DNA of 8,711 bases from Candidatus Proteinoplasmatales archaeon SG8-5 (GCA_001595885.1 LSSH01000004.1:1-8711); one strand, 5' to 3'; positions 1-7,351 are shown, counted from the stretch's first letter. A program made the numbers and translations. Notes: generated from the sequence alone by a model not told the origin.

Positions 1-2
1 AA

Positions 3-317
3 ACGTTCGACCAGATAATTGCCATCGACCCCGAGGACACGATCGCATACCTTACAAAAGGCGCGGCCCTCTTCAAATCGGGCCAGATAGATCCGGCGGT
101 AGAGGCCCTGAACAACGTCGTCAAGCGGGACCCGGAAGATGCCGCAGCCTGGTATTATAAGTCATGCGCCGAGGCCAAGAAGGGCAATCTGAAGCCGGTC
201 GTCCCCTTCCTCACCAGGGCCATTGACATGGAGGAGGACTTCAGGGAGAGAGCGAAGACCGACGAGTGCTTCGCTCCGGTTAAGGACACTCCCGAGTTCA
301 AGGCCTTGTTCGAATGA
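3..317 (+). CDS. TPR-repeat protein, C-terminal part (5' end outside window)
   Basis: The open frame enters from the left edge and ends at TGA 315-317, leaving 104 visible residues. Two tetratricopeptide units can be read: one around AYLTKGAALFKSGQIDPAVE with the closing KRDPED, and a second around AAAWYYKSCAEAKKGNL with IDMEED. Each has the spacing of small and aromatic residues typical of the TPR helix pair. The tail (KTDECFAPVKDTPEFKALFE) resembles the capping segment often found after the last TPR, where a partly formed repeat ends in FKALxE. TPR arrays bind peptides or partner proteins; no partner can be named from this fragment. Only 12 bases separate its stop from the rfcS start, and the rfcS ribosome binding site lies in that gap, so the two are probably co-transcribed. 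The true start and full length are not visible. Confidence 0.8.
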   Translation, partial: TFDQIIAIDPEDTIAYLTKGAALFKSGQIDPAVEALNNVVKRDPEDAAAWYYKSCAEAKKGNLKPVVPFLTRAIDMEEDFRERAKTDECFAPVKDTPEFKALFE

Positions 318-326
318 GGGGGAGGT
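318..326 (+). promoter_or_regulatory. Ribosome binding site for rfcS
   Basis: GGGGGAGGT directly follows the TGA of the upstream TPR gene and ends three bases before the TTG at 330. This strong Shine-Dalgarno match supports the TTG start, which has no ATG competitor nearby. Confidence 0.8.
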
Positions 327-329
327 AAG

Positions 330-1292
330 TTGAAGCGCGTTTGGGTGGAGAAATATCGGCCGAAGACTCTTGATGAGGTCGTGGGTCACAAGGAGATTGT
401 CTCGCGGCTCAAGGCCTATGTCGGATCTGGTAACATGCCGCACCTGATGTTCGCCGGGCCCGCCGGTACGGGAAAGACGACATGCGCCATTGCCCTGGCC
501 CGCGAGATGTTCGGGGAGCACTGGCAGAACAACTTCCACGAGCTGAACGCGTCCGACGAGAGGGGCATCGACGTCGTGCGCAACACCATCAAGAACTTTG
601 CCAGGACCGCACCCCTGGGCGAGGGTGAGTTCAAGATAATCTTCCTGGACGAGGCGGACGCCCTAACCTCGGACGCGCAGGCGGCCCTCAGGCGCACCAT
701 GGAGAAGTACACGAACACCTGCAGGTTCATCCTATCGTGCAACTTCTCCTCGAAGATCATAGATCCCATCCAGTCCAGGTGCGCGGTCTTCCGTTTCAGG
801 CCCCTGAATCGCGAGGAGGTGATGGAGTACATCGGCCGGATAGCCAAGGCGGAGGAGATCGACATCACCGATGACGGGCACGAGGCGCTCCTTTATGTCG
901 CGAGGGGCGACCTGAGGAAAGCCGTGAACGTGTTCCAGGTCTCGGCCGCGCTGGGCGAAAAGGTAGACTCGGAGATAGTCTACAAGACCAGTGCCACCGG
1001 ACGACCAGAGAACATATCGGAGATGATGCAGCTTGCATTGAGCGGCAAGTTCCTTGAGGCCAGGGAGAAGCTCGACGAGCTGCTAATCGAGTTCGGGCTG
1101 TCTGGAGAGGACGTCATCAGGCAGATGCACAGGGCGATATTCGACCTGGAGGTGTCCGAGGAGGGGAAGGTCCGGCTGATCGAGACAATAGGCGAGATAG
1201 AGTTCAGGCTCATCGAGGGGAGCAACAGCCGTATCCAGTTGGAGTCACTTCTGGCGAACTTAGCGATAATCGGTAAACAACTGGTTAGGTAA
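330..1292 (+). CDS. rfcS: Replication factor C small subunit (clamp loader ATPase)
   Basis: This 320-residue AAA+ ATPase matches the usual length of archaeal RfcS and contains no intein. In the cell RfcS with RfcL loads the PCNA sliding clamp onto primer-template DNA using ATP. Signatures seen in order: the RFC box VEKYRPKTLDEVVG (residues 6-19), Walker A GPAGTGKTT (43-51), the NASDERG segment (73-79), Walker B FLDEAD (105-110), the sensor-1 region ILSCN (134-138), and the SRC arginine-finger motif (149-151). The helical C-terminal collar domain runs from about residue 230 to the end. The start is TTG at 330, placed by the strong GGAGGT site and because the family begins a few residues before WVEKYRP. 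It lies 12 bases after a TPR gene, probably in one operon. It ends with TAA in an AT-rich stretch. Identification is secure; RfcL is not in the window. Confidence 0.97.
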   Translation: MKRVWVEKYRPKTLDEVVGHKEIVSRLKAYVGSGNMPHLMFAGPAGTGKTTCAIALAREMFGEHWQNNFHELNASDERGIDVVRNTIKNFARTAPLGEGEFKIIFLDEADALTSDAQAALRRTMEKYTNTCRFILSCNFSSKIIDPIQSRCAVFRFRPLNREEVMEYIGRIAKAEEIDITDDGHEALLYVARGDLRKAVNVFQVSAALGEKVDSEIVYKTSATGRPENISEMMQLALSGKFLEAREKLDELLIEFGLSGEDVIRQMHRAIFDLEVSEEGKVRLIETIGEIEFRLIEGSNSRIQLESLLANLAIIGKQLVR

Positions 1293-1328
1293 TACTTATA
1301 ATTATTATATCTATATACTATACAAAGT

Positions 1329-1378
1329 TTTATAAAGGAGTATTTTCTCTCGGCCTTGCGCCCAAAGGGCTTTATAAA
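1329..1378 (+). promoter_or_regulatory. Promoter region with two TTTATAAA boxes and a small dyad
   Basis: The exact octamer TTTATAAA occurs at 1329-1336 and again at 1371-1378, 42 bases apart, in the AT-rich gap after rfcS. Archaeal transcription usually starts about 25 bases downstream of the TATA box. The first box would then start RNA near 1357-1362, giving a leader of about 40 bases with the GCCCAAAGGGC hairpin (1360-1370) at its 5' end. The second box would start RNA at about the ATG (1398), producing a nearly leaderless message that lacks the GAGGTG site. The first box is therefore the better candidate, but both could be used. Confidence 0.55.
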
Positions 1379-1386
1379 AAGAAAAA

Positions 1387-1392
1387 GAGGTG
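1387..1392 (+). promoter_or_regulatory. Ribosome binding site deciding the 84-aa start
   Basis: GAGGTG with five bases to ATG 1398 supports that start over the in-frame TTG at 1356. An upstream start would add a 14-residue basic extension encoded by the TATA-box DNA. Confidence 0.7.
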
Positions 1393-1397
1393 TAAAA

Positions 1398-1652
1398 ATG
1401 ACAGATGAATACGAGCCAAAGGCAAACGTTGAGTTCGAAACGATAAAGCACGAGAGAGTGAATTTTGGAAGGAACAACTTCCTCGAAGTCGCAAGGAAGA
1501 AGGCGATCACAACAGACGGTGTTAACGAGTTCATCTCCGTGTCCAGGGGTTACTTCCTCCCGGACGGTAGTGCCCGGTTCAAGAAGTCTCTGACCATTCC
1601 GGATGACGCCGATATCAAGAACTTCGTGGCGGAGAACATCAAGAACCTATGA
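1398..1652 (+). CDS. Small conserved-looking protein of unknown function (84 aa)
   Basis: The ATG start at 1398 has GAGGTG at 1387-1392, and the gene ends at TGA 1650-1652. The product is 84 residues, with no membrane segment or signal peptide and no cysteine or metal motif, so it is probably cytoplasmic. It has a beta-rich look: VEFETIKHERVNFG, NNFLEVARKKAIT, NEFISVSRGYFLPDGS and RFKKSLTIP, followed by a C-terminal helix DIKNFVAENIKNL. The SRGYFLPDGSARFKKSLTIP segment is basic and hairpin-like. A sheet followed by one helix is loosely reminiscent of small single-strand nucleic-acid-binding folds such as PC4, but no sequence signature proves this. Third-position base use is like its neighbours, supporting a real gene. 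It lies 39 bases before the FKBP gene and could share a transcript with it. Function is not recognised. Confidence 0.8.
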   Translation: MTDEYEPKANVEFETIKHERVNFGRNNFLEVARKKAITTDGVNEFISVSRGYFLPDGSARFKKSLTIPDDADIKNFVAENIKNL

Positions 1653-1683
1653 ACAACGGATCTCGAATTCCTTTCGGGTATAT

Positions 1684-1687
1684 GGTG
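1684..1687 (+). promoter_or_regulatory. Weak ribosome binding site for the FKBP gene
   Basis: GGTG sits four bases before ATG 1692. The out-of-frame ATG at 1682 just upstream is not used, because the reading frame of the recognisable protein begins at 1692. A TATATG at 1678-1683 lies too close to the start codon to act as a normal TATA box for this gene. Confidence 0.4.
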
Positions 1688-1691
1688 AAGC

Positions 1692-2594
1692 ATGCCAGAC
1701 GATAAAGGTGATGACTGGCTTAACCTGCATTCGTTCATTATCCTTTGCATAGCAATGGCTGTGGTCGTTGCAGGAACTGCCATCGGATACATCATCCTCG
1801 CGGATATCCATCAAGGGTCCTCGGACCTGGTCTACAGGGCGGGCTCGGGAGACCAGGTTGAAGTGGATTACGTGGGTACATTCGAGGACGGGACCGTCTT
1901 CGACACGTCCATTCCCGAGGTTGCCAAGAACAACGCCCTGTACCCGAAAAGCCTTTCTTACGAGGAAAAGACCAACTACGTGCCGCTGTCCTTCAAAGTG
2001 GGTGACGGGCAGATGATAGCCGGTTTCGAGGCCGGGGTCATAGGCATGGCCACGAATGAGACGAAGGTCCTGACGATCCCCCCCGAGGAGGGTTACGGGT
2101 ATTCCAACCCGAACCTGATAGAGACGAAGAGCCTGACGATGACCTTCCCGGTCTACGAGTGGACCACCAACACGACCACCTTCGAGCAAGAATATTATGT
2201 TCCAGCGGAGATAGGGACCACCATCAAACACGCAGACTACGGCTGGAATTCGACGGTATCTTACATAGACCCCATAAGCGACCTAGTGCTCCTGAAGAAC
2301 GAGCCGAATCCCTACGAGACCATCTATGTATTCAACGACTGGCCCTCGCGAGTGATATCAATAGACACCAGCGCGGATTCCGGCAGCGGCGAGATAAAGG
2401 TCAGGCATCTGCTGACAGAGGCCGATGCCAATAACATCATGTCCTCCGACAGCAACGGGAACAAGTTCATCGTCATCGACGTGGACACGAGCAAGAACAC
2501 GTATACGATAGACTACAATCGAGAGGTCGTCGGAAAGACCCTGACCTTCAAGGTGACGGTCGTGAAGATAATCCCGACCTCCCAAAATCCGTAA
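1692..2594 (+). CDS. Membrane-anchored FKBP-type peptidyl-prolyl cis-trans isomerase
   Basis: The protein has 300 residues. An acidic N-terminus (MPDDKGDDW) is followed by one hydrophobic segment at about residues 14-37 that reads as an uncleaved membrane anchor. The FKBP fold then starts at GDQVEVDYVGTFEDGTVFDT (53-72). It holds the Tyr (60) and Phe-Asp pair (70-71) matching Tyr26 and Phe36-Asp37 of human FKBP12, then FKVGDGQMIAGFEAGVIGM (101-119) and VLTIPPEEGYGY (126-137). The FKBP12 Trp59 position is Phe112. A long insertion of about 110 residues follows the PPEEGYGY loop, and the fold closes with NREVVGKTLTFKVTVVKI near the C-terminus, as in SlyD-like archaeal long FKBPs with an inserted chaperone-type domain. 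Several Asn-x-Ser/Thr sequons after the anchor (for example NET 122-124) fit an extracytoplasmic location. It probably folds exported proteins; the topology is inferred. Confidence 0.9.
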   Translation: MPDDKGDDWLNLHSFIILCIAMAVVVAGTAIGYIILADIHQGSSDLVYRAGSGDQVEVDYVGTFEDGTVFDTSIPEVAKNNALYPKSLSYEEKTNYVPLSFKVGDGQMIAGFEAGVIGMATNETKVLTIPPEEGYGYSNPNLIETKSLTMTFPVYEWTTNTTTFEQEYYVPAEIGTTIKHADYGWNSTVSYIDPISDLVLLKNEPNPYETIYVFNDWPSRVISIDTSADSGSGEIKVRHLLTEADANNIMSSDSNGNKFIVIDVDTSKNTYTIDYNREVVGKTLTFKVTVVKIIPTSQNP

Positions 2595-2608
2595 CAGTGG
2601 CACCACAT

Positions 2609-2632
2609 AAATTATAATTTGGTATGTTTTTT
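2609..2632 (+). terminator. Candidate transcription end of the FKBP unit
   Basis: A perfect 12-base palindrome AAATTATAATTT (2609-2620) is followed by a run of six T (2627-2632), 33-38 bases after the FKBP stop. Archaeal RNA polymerase can terminate at T-runs without a strong hairpin, so this is a plausible but unproven end of the transcript. Confidence 0.35.
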
Positions 2633-2691
2633 CGGGAAGCCCTGAACATATAAACTATATTTTCCGCGATTATTAAATATAATGTATTGGC

Positions 2692-2763
2692 ACATATATG
2701 TACTGGTATATGCGTTAATTTTATATACCGTTACGAATATGTTGACTTACGCGTGTAAGTTAA
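2692..2763 (+). promoter_or_regulatory. Promoter of the giant repeat gene with three dyad symmetries
   Basis: The gap 2595-2812 is strongly AT-rich. TTTATATA at 2720-2727 is the best TATA box and would start RNA near 2750, leaving a leader of about 70 bases. Three inverted repeats surround it. ACATATATGT (2692-2701) is a perfect palindrome. GGTATAT (2705-2711) and ATATACC (2723-2729) are perfect arms 11 bases apart, the right arm overlapping the TATA box. TTGACTTAC (2742-2750), loop GCGT, and GTAAGTTAA (2755-2763) form a nine-position stem with one G-T pair at the predicted start site. Another AT-rich box lies at about 2673-2682. The dyads could be operators, but AT-rich DNA makes short palindromes cheap. 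Confidence 0.45.
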
Positions 2764-2821
2764 GAGTAGCACGGTTTGGGCGGCTATGCTATTCTGACTC
2801 GGTAGGTCGGAGTTGGAAATA

Positions 2822-5800
2822 GTGACCAGTAGTTACCTCAAGGCCATGCAGCTCTCCAAACAGCTCGAGGAGAAGGCCAAGGAGGAAAAGAAGACAAGGC
2901 ACCTGGCCGAGGAGGAGCTGCAGAGAGTCGAGGAAGCCATCAAGTCAGCCGAGGCTTCAGATATCGAAACAGCCAATGCCAATAAGTTCTTTACCGAGGC
3001 CCATACTGCTTTTGAGGAGAAGAATTACAAGGACGCCTTATCGCTTGTCACCCAGGCCAATGAACAGATAAAGAAGGACTTCAGGGAAGGCATACAGTCC
3101 ATCCTAAACTCCGCGAACGAGCTCATGGAAATGAGCTTGGCCATAGATGCCGATAACTCCGGGGGGAAAGCCCTCATGGAAGAGGCCAGGAAATCCATGA
3201 ACGAGGAGGATTTCGAGAAGGCCATCACTTTTGCCAAGCAAGGCTGGGAGGTCTTCGAGAAGATTGCCCAGGAACACCTTTCCGAGTCATTTTCCAACGC
3301 CCAATCGATGATAGTGCTTGCACGGAACAGCGGCGAGGACGTCACCAACAGCGAGGCCCTCCTGGAGGATGCTAGGAAGGCCATCGAGGCCCAGGAGTAC
3401 GGAGTCGCATCGTCGAGGCTGAAGGAATGCCTTGAATCGGTGGGTTCCGGCCTATCAACCCAGATCGACGAGCTCCTGGATGAGGCAAAGGGATATCAGA
3501 TAACGGCAAGGGAGATGGGCGCCGACGTGGCCAGGATCGAGGAGCTGGTCCAGAGGACCGAGGAAGAGATCGGCAAGGAGAACATGGAGGCGGCGCTCAG
3601 CTCGGCCAGGCTGTCGAAGTCCGAGGCAGAGAAGACCCTGAACAGGGGTATCGGGGATTTCATCGAGGTTCAGAAGAAGGCCTTGCTCGAAGCCGAGCAT
3701 CTGGACGCCGACCTCAGCAAGGCGACTGACCTTCTCAGCAGGGCCAGTGCGGCGTTGAAGAGCGGGGAGTATTCAGAGGCCATCAGCGCTGTGAAGGAAT
3801 CGGGGACAGAGATCCAGAATGCGCAGTTCCAAAAAGTGCTGGAATCGATATCGCAATCACGTTCAAAGTTCGTAGCGGCAAACAAGGTCGGGGCGGACCT
3901 CACCGAAGCCATGGAATACCTGAACAATGCCAGGGAAGCCCTGAAGGAGGGTAACTACCTCGAGGCATTGGAGCTGGCGGTCAAGGGGGATAACGTCGTC
4001 GACGATATCGTCAGGGAGTTCGAATCCATAGAGAACACCATCGCCGAGCTAGAGGACCAGATCAACGTCGGCAAGGAGAGGGGCATCGACTTGTCGGCAG
4101 CGGAGGAATCCCTCGGACTGGCCAAGGAAGCCCTGGACGTTCGGGATTTCGAGAGCATCACCTCGTTTGTCAGCAAGGTTAAGGGCGAGATAAACAACGC
4201 CTCCTATTCGTTCGCGACCGATTGTATCGAGACGGCCGAGCTGGTCATCAGCGCTGGAGACAGGCTCGGCGCCAACCTGTCGGAACCAGAGGAGCTCATG
4301 AAACAGGCCATCGCCGCGACCAAGGAGGGCGATTTCCAGAAGGCCATCCAGTTCGCTGAGGAATGCACCTCGAGGGCTGAGGCCATCATCAAGATCCACG
4401 TTTCCAACACTATAGCCTCCGCCGAGCTGGCCATCTACGACGCCGAGAACGTCGACGTCGACACCGTCCAGGAGCTCATCGACTCGGCGAAGCAGGAGTT
4501 CGAGGCCTTTGCCTTTGACAAGGCGTTCGAGTACGCGGACAAGGCCCTGAACATGCTTGAGACCGCGCAGTCGGCAAAAGCGAGGGACATGGTCAGGAAC
4601 ATGGATGTCGCCATTCACGCCGCAAGGAAGATGGACTGCGACGTGAAGGCCCTGGAGGACATCAGCAAGAAGTGCGTCGAGTTCCTGAACAACAGGGACT
4701 TCGCCAGTGCCCTGGACGAGGGAGAGAAGGCCTACAAGGACGCGATGAACCTTCAATACGTTGCCGCCGAGAGGATGTTCGGCGAGGGAAAACTTGCCGC
4801 CATCGAGGCAAAGAAGCTCGGCATTGACATCTCGGACATGAGGGAGGCTCTGAAACGGGCAAAGCTCGCGTTCTCCGAGGAGAAGTTCGAGAAGACCTAC
4901 AAGGAGAGCGAGAGCGCCAAGGTCGCGGCCGAGAGACAGATAAGGTTACACAAGGAGGCCTACGACACGATAACGCAAGCAGCCGCCATGGTCGCGGAGG
5001 CCAAGAAGAACAAGGCGGAGGTCAAGCAGGTCATGGCCATCCTGACGTCCGCCAAGAGCATGTTCGAGCACTTCGACTACGAGAACGCCAAACAAGAGGC
5101 CGAGAAGGCCATCGAGGAAACCAGGAAGGTCGTCATGCTTTACACGTCAGCCGACATGCTGGCCACTGTGAAGAATCACATATCACTGTTAGGCTCGCTC
5201 GAGGGGATCGAGCTGGACGAATTGAACAACATGGTGCAGGAAGCCAAGAATTTCCTGAAGACCAAGGATTACGATAAGGCGTTGACCCTGTCGGAGGATA
5301 CATTGGCCAAGTCCAGCAGCATGCTGGAGAACGGCATCGCCAACCTTTTGTCCTCTGCCGAGTCGACAATCATGGACGCCACCGACGTGGGCATCGACGT
5401 CTCGGCACAGTCCAAGGAACTGGAACAGGCCAGGAAGGACCTCAAGGAGGACCGGTTCGAAGCCGCCATCAGCCTGGCAAGGAAGTCAATGCAGGAAGTG
5501 GAAAGGATCAAGGAGCTCAGCCAGAGGGCCGCGGTTGAAATAAAGCTTGCTCAGGGAGCGCTCAACGAGGGCGAGACCTTACACGCGGACATGAGCAAAG
5601 CCAAGGACCTACTCAACCAGGCCCTCTCTGAGCTCAAAACATCTAATTACGAGAATGCCATCGACCTTGCCAGCGGAAGCACGGCAGAGGCCAAGCACTC
5701 CGTCGAGGCCTTTGTCTCGGACACGATAAAGACTGTCCAGGTGGCCATAGAGAAGGCAAAGATGGACGGCACCACCGTCAGCACGGCCCAGACCCTTATC

Positions 5801-7339
5801 GTGCAGGCGACCCAGGCCTTTGAGAAGAAGGAGTTCAAGGAAGCCCTGGGTCTTTCGATGAAGAGCGAGGGCGAGCTCGAGAAGGTCGGCTTGCAGCAGG
5901 AGATGGCTGAGAAAGCGATAACAACGGCCGAGAACAAGCTGAAGGAGGCCAAGGAGATAGGCATGTACTCCTCCAAGGCCGTTTCACTTCTCAGCGAGGC
6001 AAAGAACGAGGTCAAGGACGGGCAGTACGTCAAGGCATTGGAGCACGCGATCCAAAGCGGGGACGAGATACACGCGGTGAGCGAGGAGTTCAACGAGGCC
6101 ACCGACACCCTTGGACTGCTTGAGACACAGATCGGGGTGGCCAACAAGATAAACGCCGAGATTACGATCGCCAAGAAGATGTTCACCGATGCTCAGAGCG
6201 CAAAGGCGGACCACGATTACAAGACTGCGACGGAGATAGCCAAGGAGGGGATAATCGAGGCGCGCAGGCTTTCGCACACGCGCCTGAGCGCTAAACTCTC
6301 GGAGGCTTACAAGTTGACGGACCTCGCGGCGAAGTACAACATCGATGTTTCCGGAGCCGGACCCCTGCTGGCCGAGGCCAAGACATTCATGGGTTCAGGT
6401 AAGTTCGAGGTCTCGAACGAGAAGATAAACTATTGCATGGAAGACGTCGAGGGCAAGCTGAACACCTACATAATGGACCTGGTTGACCAGTCGGAGCGTG
6501 CCATGGAGCACGCGAAGGAGGTCGGGGCAGATATCGAGGAAAGCGGTAAACTCCTGGTCAGTGCCAAGGAGGCGCTCTCGACGAAAAAGTACAGGGACGC
6601 GCTCAACCTGGCCGAGAAATCAAAGAGCGCCATCGACCTGGAGAAGGGCTTCGAGAGGGAGTTCATCGAGCTTACCTACGAGGCCGAGAAGATCATCTTC
6701 AACTCCAAGAAGTTCGGTATCAACATGAAGGAGGCCGAGGACCTCTTCAAGACCGCGCGGGAGCAGAAGGAGAAGGACTACCAGACAGCATTGGAGACCC
6801 TCCGGAAGAGCATAAACAACGCCAACGCATCCGTGAAAGAGTTCAGGCCCCATCTTACGGCGACAATGCCTATCGAGAAGATAGCGCGCGGCACCCTGAC
6901 CGAGGCCGAGATAATCATCAAGAACGAGGGAAAGGCCCTGGCAAAGGACGTCGAGGTCACGCTGATAGGCGACGTGACCACGGAGGGACTGGCCACCATC
7001 GAGAACATCCGCGGCGGCGGAGGCGAGGTCAAGATACCGGTCAGGCTGAAGTTCGAGAGCGAGGGGGACATGCCCCTCGTCCTGAAGCTGAGGTCCACCA
7101 GGATAATGGACGGCGCGACCTTCGAGGACGAGAGCGTGACCAGCGTGTTCGTGACCTCCGAGGAGGTTGCGGCACCCCAGGCGGAGGTCGTCAAGGCAGC
7201 TGCCTTCCGGAAGCTGAAGGCCGATGAAGAAACAAAGTGCAACATCTGCATGGGAACGGTCAAGGCCGGGTTGGACATCATCAGTTGCTCCTGCGGCAGG
7301 GAGTACCACGCCATGTGCGGCGAGAGGTTCGGCAAGTGA
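2822..7339 (+). CDS. Giant helical-repeat protein with Ig-like domain and RING-like zinc site, ended by an in-frame TGA
   Basis: A product of 1505 residues is read from GTG 2822, which has GGAG (2809-2812) nine bases upstream. TTG 2813 is possible but touches that site; an in-frame stop at 2795 limits the start. Residues 39-1345 are about 21 degenerate repeats of about 62 residues: a helix ending near a G-A/I-D-V/I-S turn, then a helix of the type AExLLxxAKxAL, then a K-x-x-D/N-Y/F-E-x-A-L/I helix. They suggest a long alpha-solenoid or coiled rod. A Ser/Thr-poor beta domain follows (about 1346-1447, CARDB/Ig-like). Last is the metal site C1473-x2-C-x12-C-x-C-x4-H-x2-C1499, whose next ligand codon is TGA (codon 1506). 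There is no signal peptide or membrane span, so it is probably cytoplasmic. The repeats look TPR-like in rhythm but not in consensus. Function is unknown; a scaffolding or structural role is inferred. Confidence 0.88.
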   Translation: MTSSYLKAMQLSKQLEEKAKEEKKTRHLAEEELQRVEEAIKSAEASDIETANANKFFTEAHTAFEEKNYKDALSLVTQANEQIKKDFREGIQSILNSANELMEMSLAIDADNSGGKALMEEARKSMNEEDFEKAITFAKQGWEVFEKIAQEHLSESFSNAQSMIVLARNSGEDVTNSEALLEDARKAIEAQEYGVASSRLKECLESVGSGLSTQIDELLDEAKGYQITAREMGADVARIEELVQRTEEEIGKENMEAALSSARLSKSEAEKTLNRGIGDFIEVQKKALLEAEHLDADLSKATDLLSRASAALKSGEYSEAISAVKESGTEIQNAQFQKVLESISQSRSKFVAANKVGADLTEAMEYLNNAREALKEGNYLEALELAVKGDNVVDDIVREFESIENTIAELEDQINVGKERGIDLSAAEESLGLAKEALDVRDFESITSFVSKVKGEINNASYSFATDCIETAELVISAGDRLGANLSEPEELMKQAIAATKEGDFQKAIQFAEECTSRAEAIIKIHVSNTIASAELAIYDAENVDVDTVQELIDSAKQEFEAFAFDKAFEYADKALNMLETAQSAKARDMVRNMDVAIHAARKMDCDVKALEDISKKCVEFLNNRDFASALDEGEKAYKDAMNLQYVAAERMFGEGKLAAIEAKKLGIDISDMREALKRAKLAFSEEKFEKTYKESESAKVAAERQIRLHKEAYDTITQAAAMVAEAKKNKAEVKQVMAILTSAKSMFEHFDYENAKQEAEKAIEETRKVVMLYTSADMLATVKNHISLLGSLEGIELDELNNMVQEAKNFLKTKDYDKALTLSEDTLAKSSSMLENGIANLLSSAESTIMDATDVGIDVSAQSKELEQARKDLKEDRFEAAISLARKSMQEVERIKELSQRAAVEIKLAQGALNEGETLHADMSKAKDLLNQALSELKTSNYENAIDLASGSTAEAKHSVEAFVSDTIKTVQVAIEKAKMDGTTVSTAQTLIVQATQAFEKKEFKEALGLSMKSEGELEKVGLQQEMAEKAITTAENKLKEAKEIGMYSSKAVSLLSEAKNEVKDGQYVKALEHAIQSGDEIHAVSEEFNEATDTLGLLETQIGVANKINAEITIAKKMFTDAQSAKADHDYKTATEIAKEGIIEARRLSHTRLSAKLSEAYKLTDLAAKYNIDVSGAGPLLAEAKTFMGSGKFEVSNEKINYCMEDVEGKLNTYIMDLVDQSERAMEHAKEVGADIEESGKLLVSAKEALSTKKYRDALNLAEKSKSAIDLEKGFEREFIELTYEAEKIIFNSKKFGINMKEAEDLFKTAREQKEKDYQTALETLRKSINNANASVKEFRPHLTATMPIEKIARGTLTEAEIIIKNEGKALAKDVEVTLIGDVTTEGLATIENIRGGGGEVKIPVRLKFESEGDMPLVLKLRSTRIMDGATFEDESVTSVFVTSEEVAAPQAEVVKAAAFRKLKADEETKCNICMGTVKAGLDIISCSCGREYHAMCGERFGK
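2936..6856 (+). repeat. Protein-level array of about 21 repeats of about 62 residues
   Basis: Repeat boundaries can be followed by eye through a recurring pattern of A-x-x-A-K-x-x-G-A-D-V/I, then A-x-x-L-L-x-x-A-K-x-A-L, then D/N-Y/F-x-x-A-L/I-x-L-A. Examples are AREMGADVARIEELVQRTEE, ANKVGADLTEAMEYLNNARE and AKEVGADIEESGKLLVSAKE. The units have diverged and show no long exact DNA repeats, so they look like old duplications kept by selection rather than a recent expansion. The count of 21 and the mean of 62 are estimates from reading, not from a profile. Confidence 0.75.
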
Positions 7340-7351
7340 CGCGGCTGCGAT
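7238..7351 (+). other. RING/PHD-like C4HC3 zinc site split by TGA
   Basis: Reading through the TGA gives C-x2-C-x12-C-x-C-x4-H-x2-C-x6-[TGA]-x2-C. That is eight ligands in the order expected of a cross-brace, two-zinc domain of the RING-CH or PHD type, with a shortened last loop. The eighth ligand is the TGC at 7346-7348 in R-G-C-D-T-S-F. Upstream of TGA only six ligands remain, so the terminated product would lack the last pair and its second zinc site could not form normally. Confidence 0.65.

Noticed and set aside
315..332. TPR gene and rfcS lie in the same frame, so readthrough of TGA 315 would fuse them.
   Set aside because: A strong ribosome binding site lies in the 12-base gap and rfcS begins at its normal family start, so TGA is an ordinary stop here.
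1356..1397. Upstream TTG start for the 84-aa protein, adding 14 basic residues.
   Set aside because: The extension is encoded by TATA-box and hairpin DNA, and the ATG at 1398 has its own well-spaced GAGGTG site.
4049..4756. Long open frames on the - strand inside the giant gene and elsewhere.
   Set aside because: They are by-products of GC-rich third positions and repeats in the + strand genes. Their translations are low-complexity and they lack start signals.
2936..6856. Recent tandem DNA amplification.
   Set aside because: The repeats are visible only in protein; no long exact nucleotide repeats were found.
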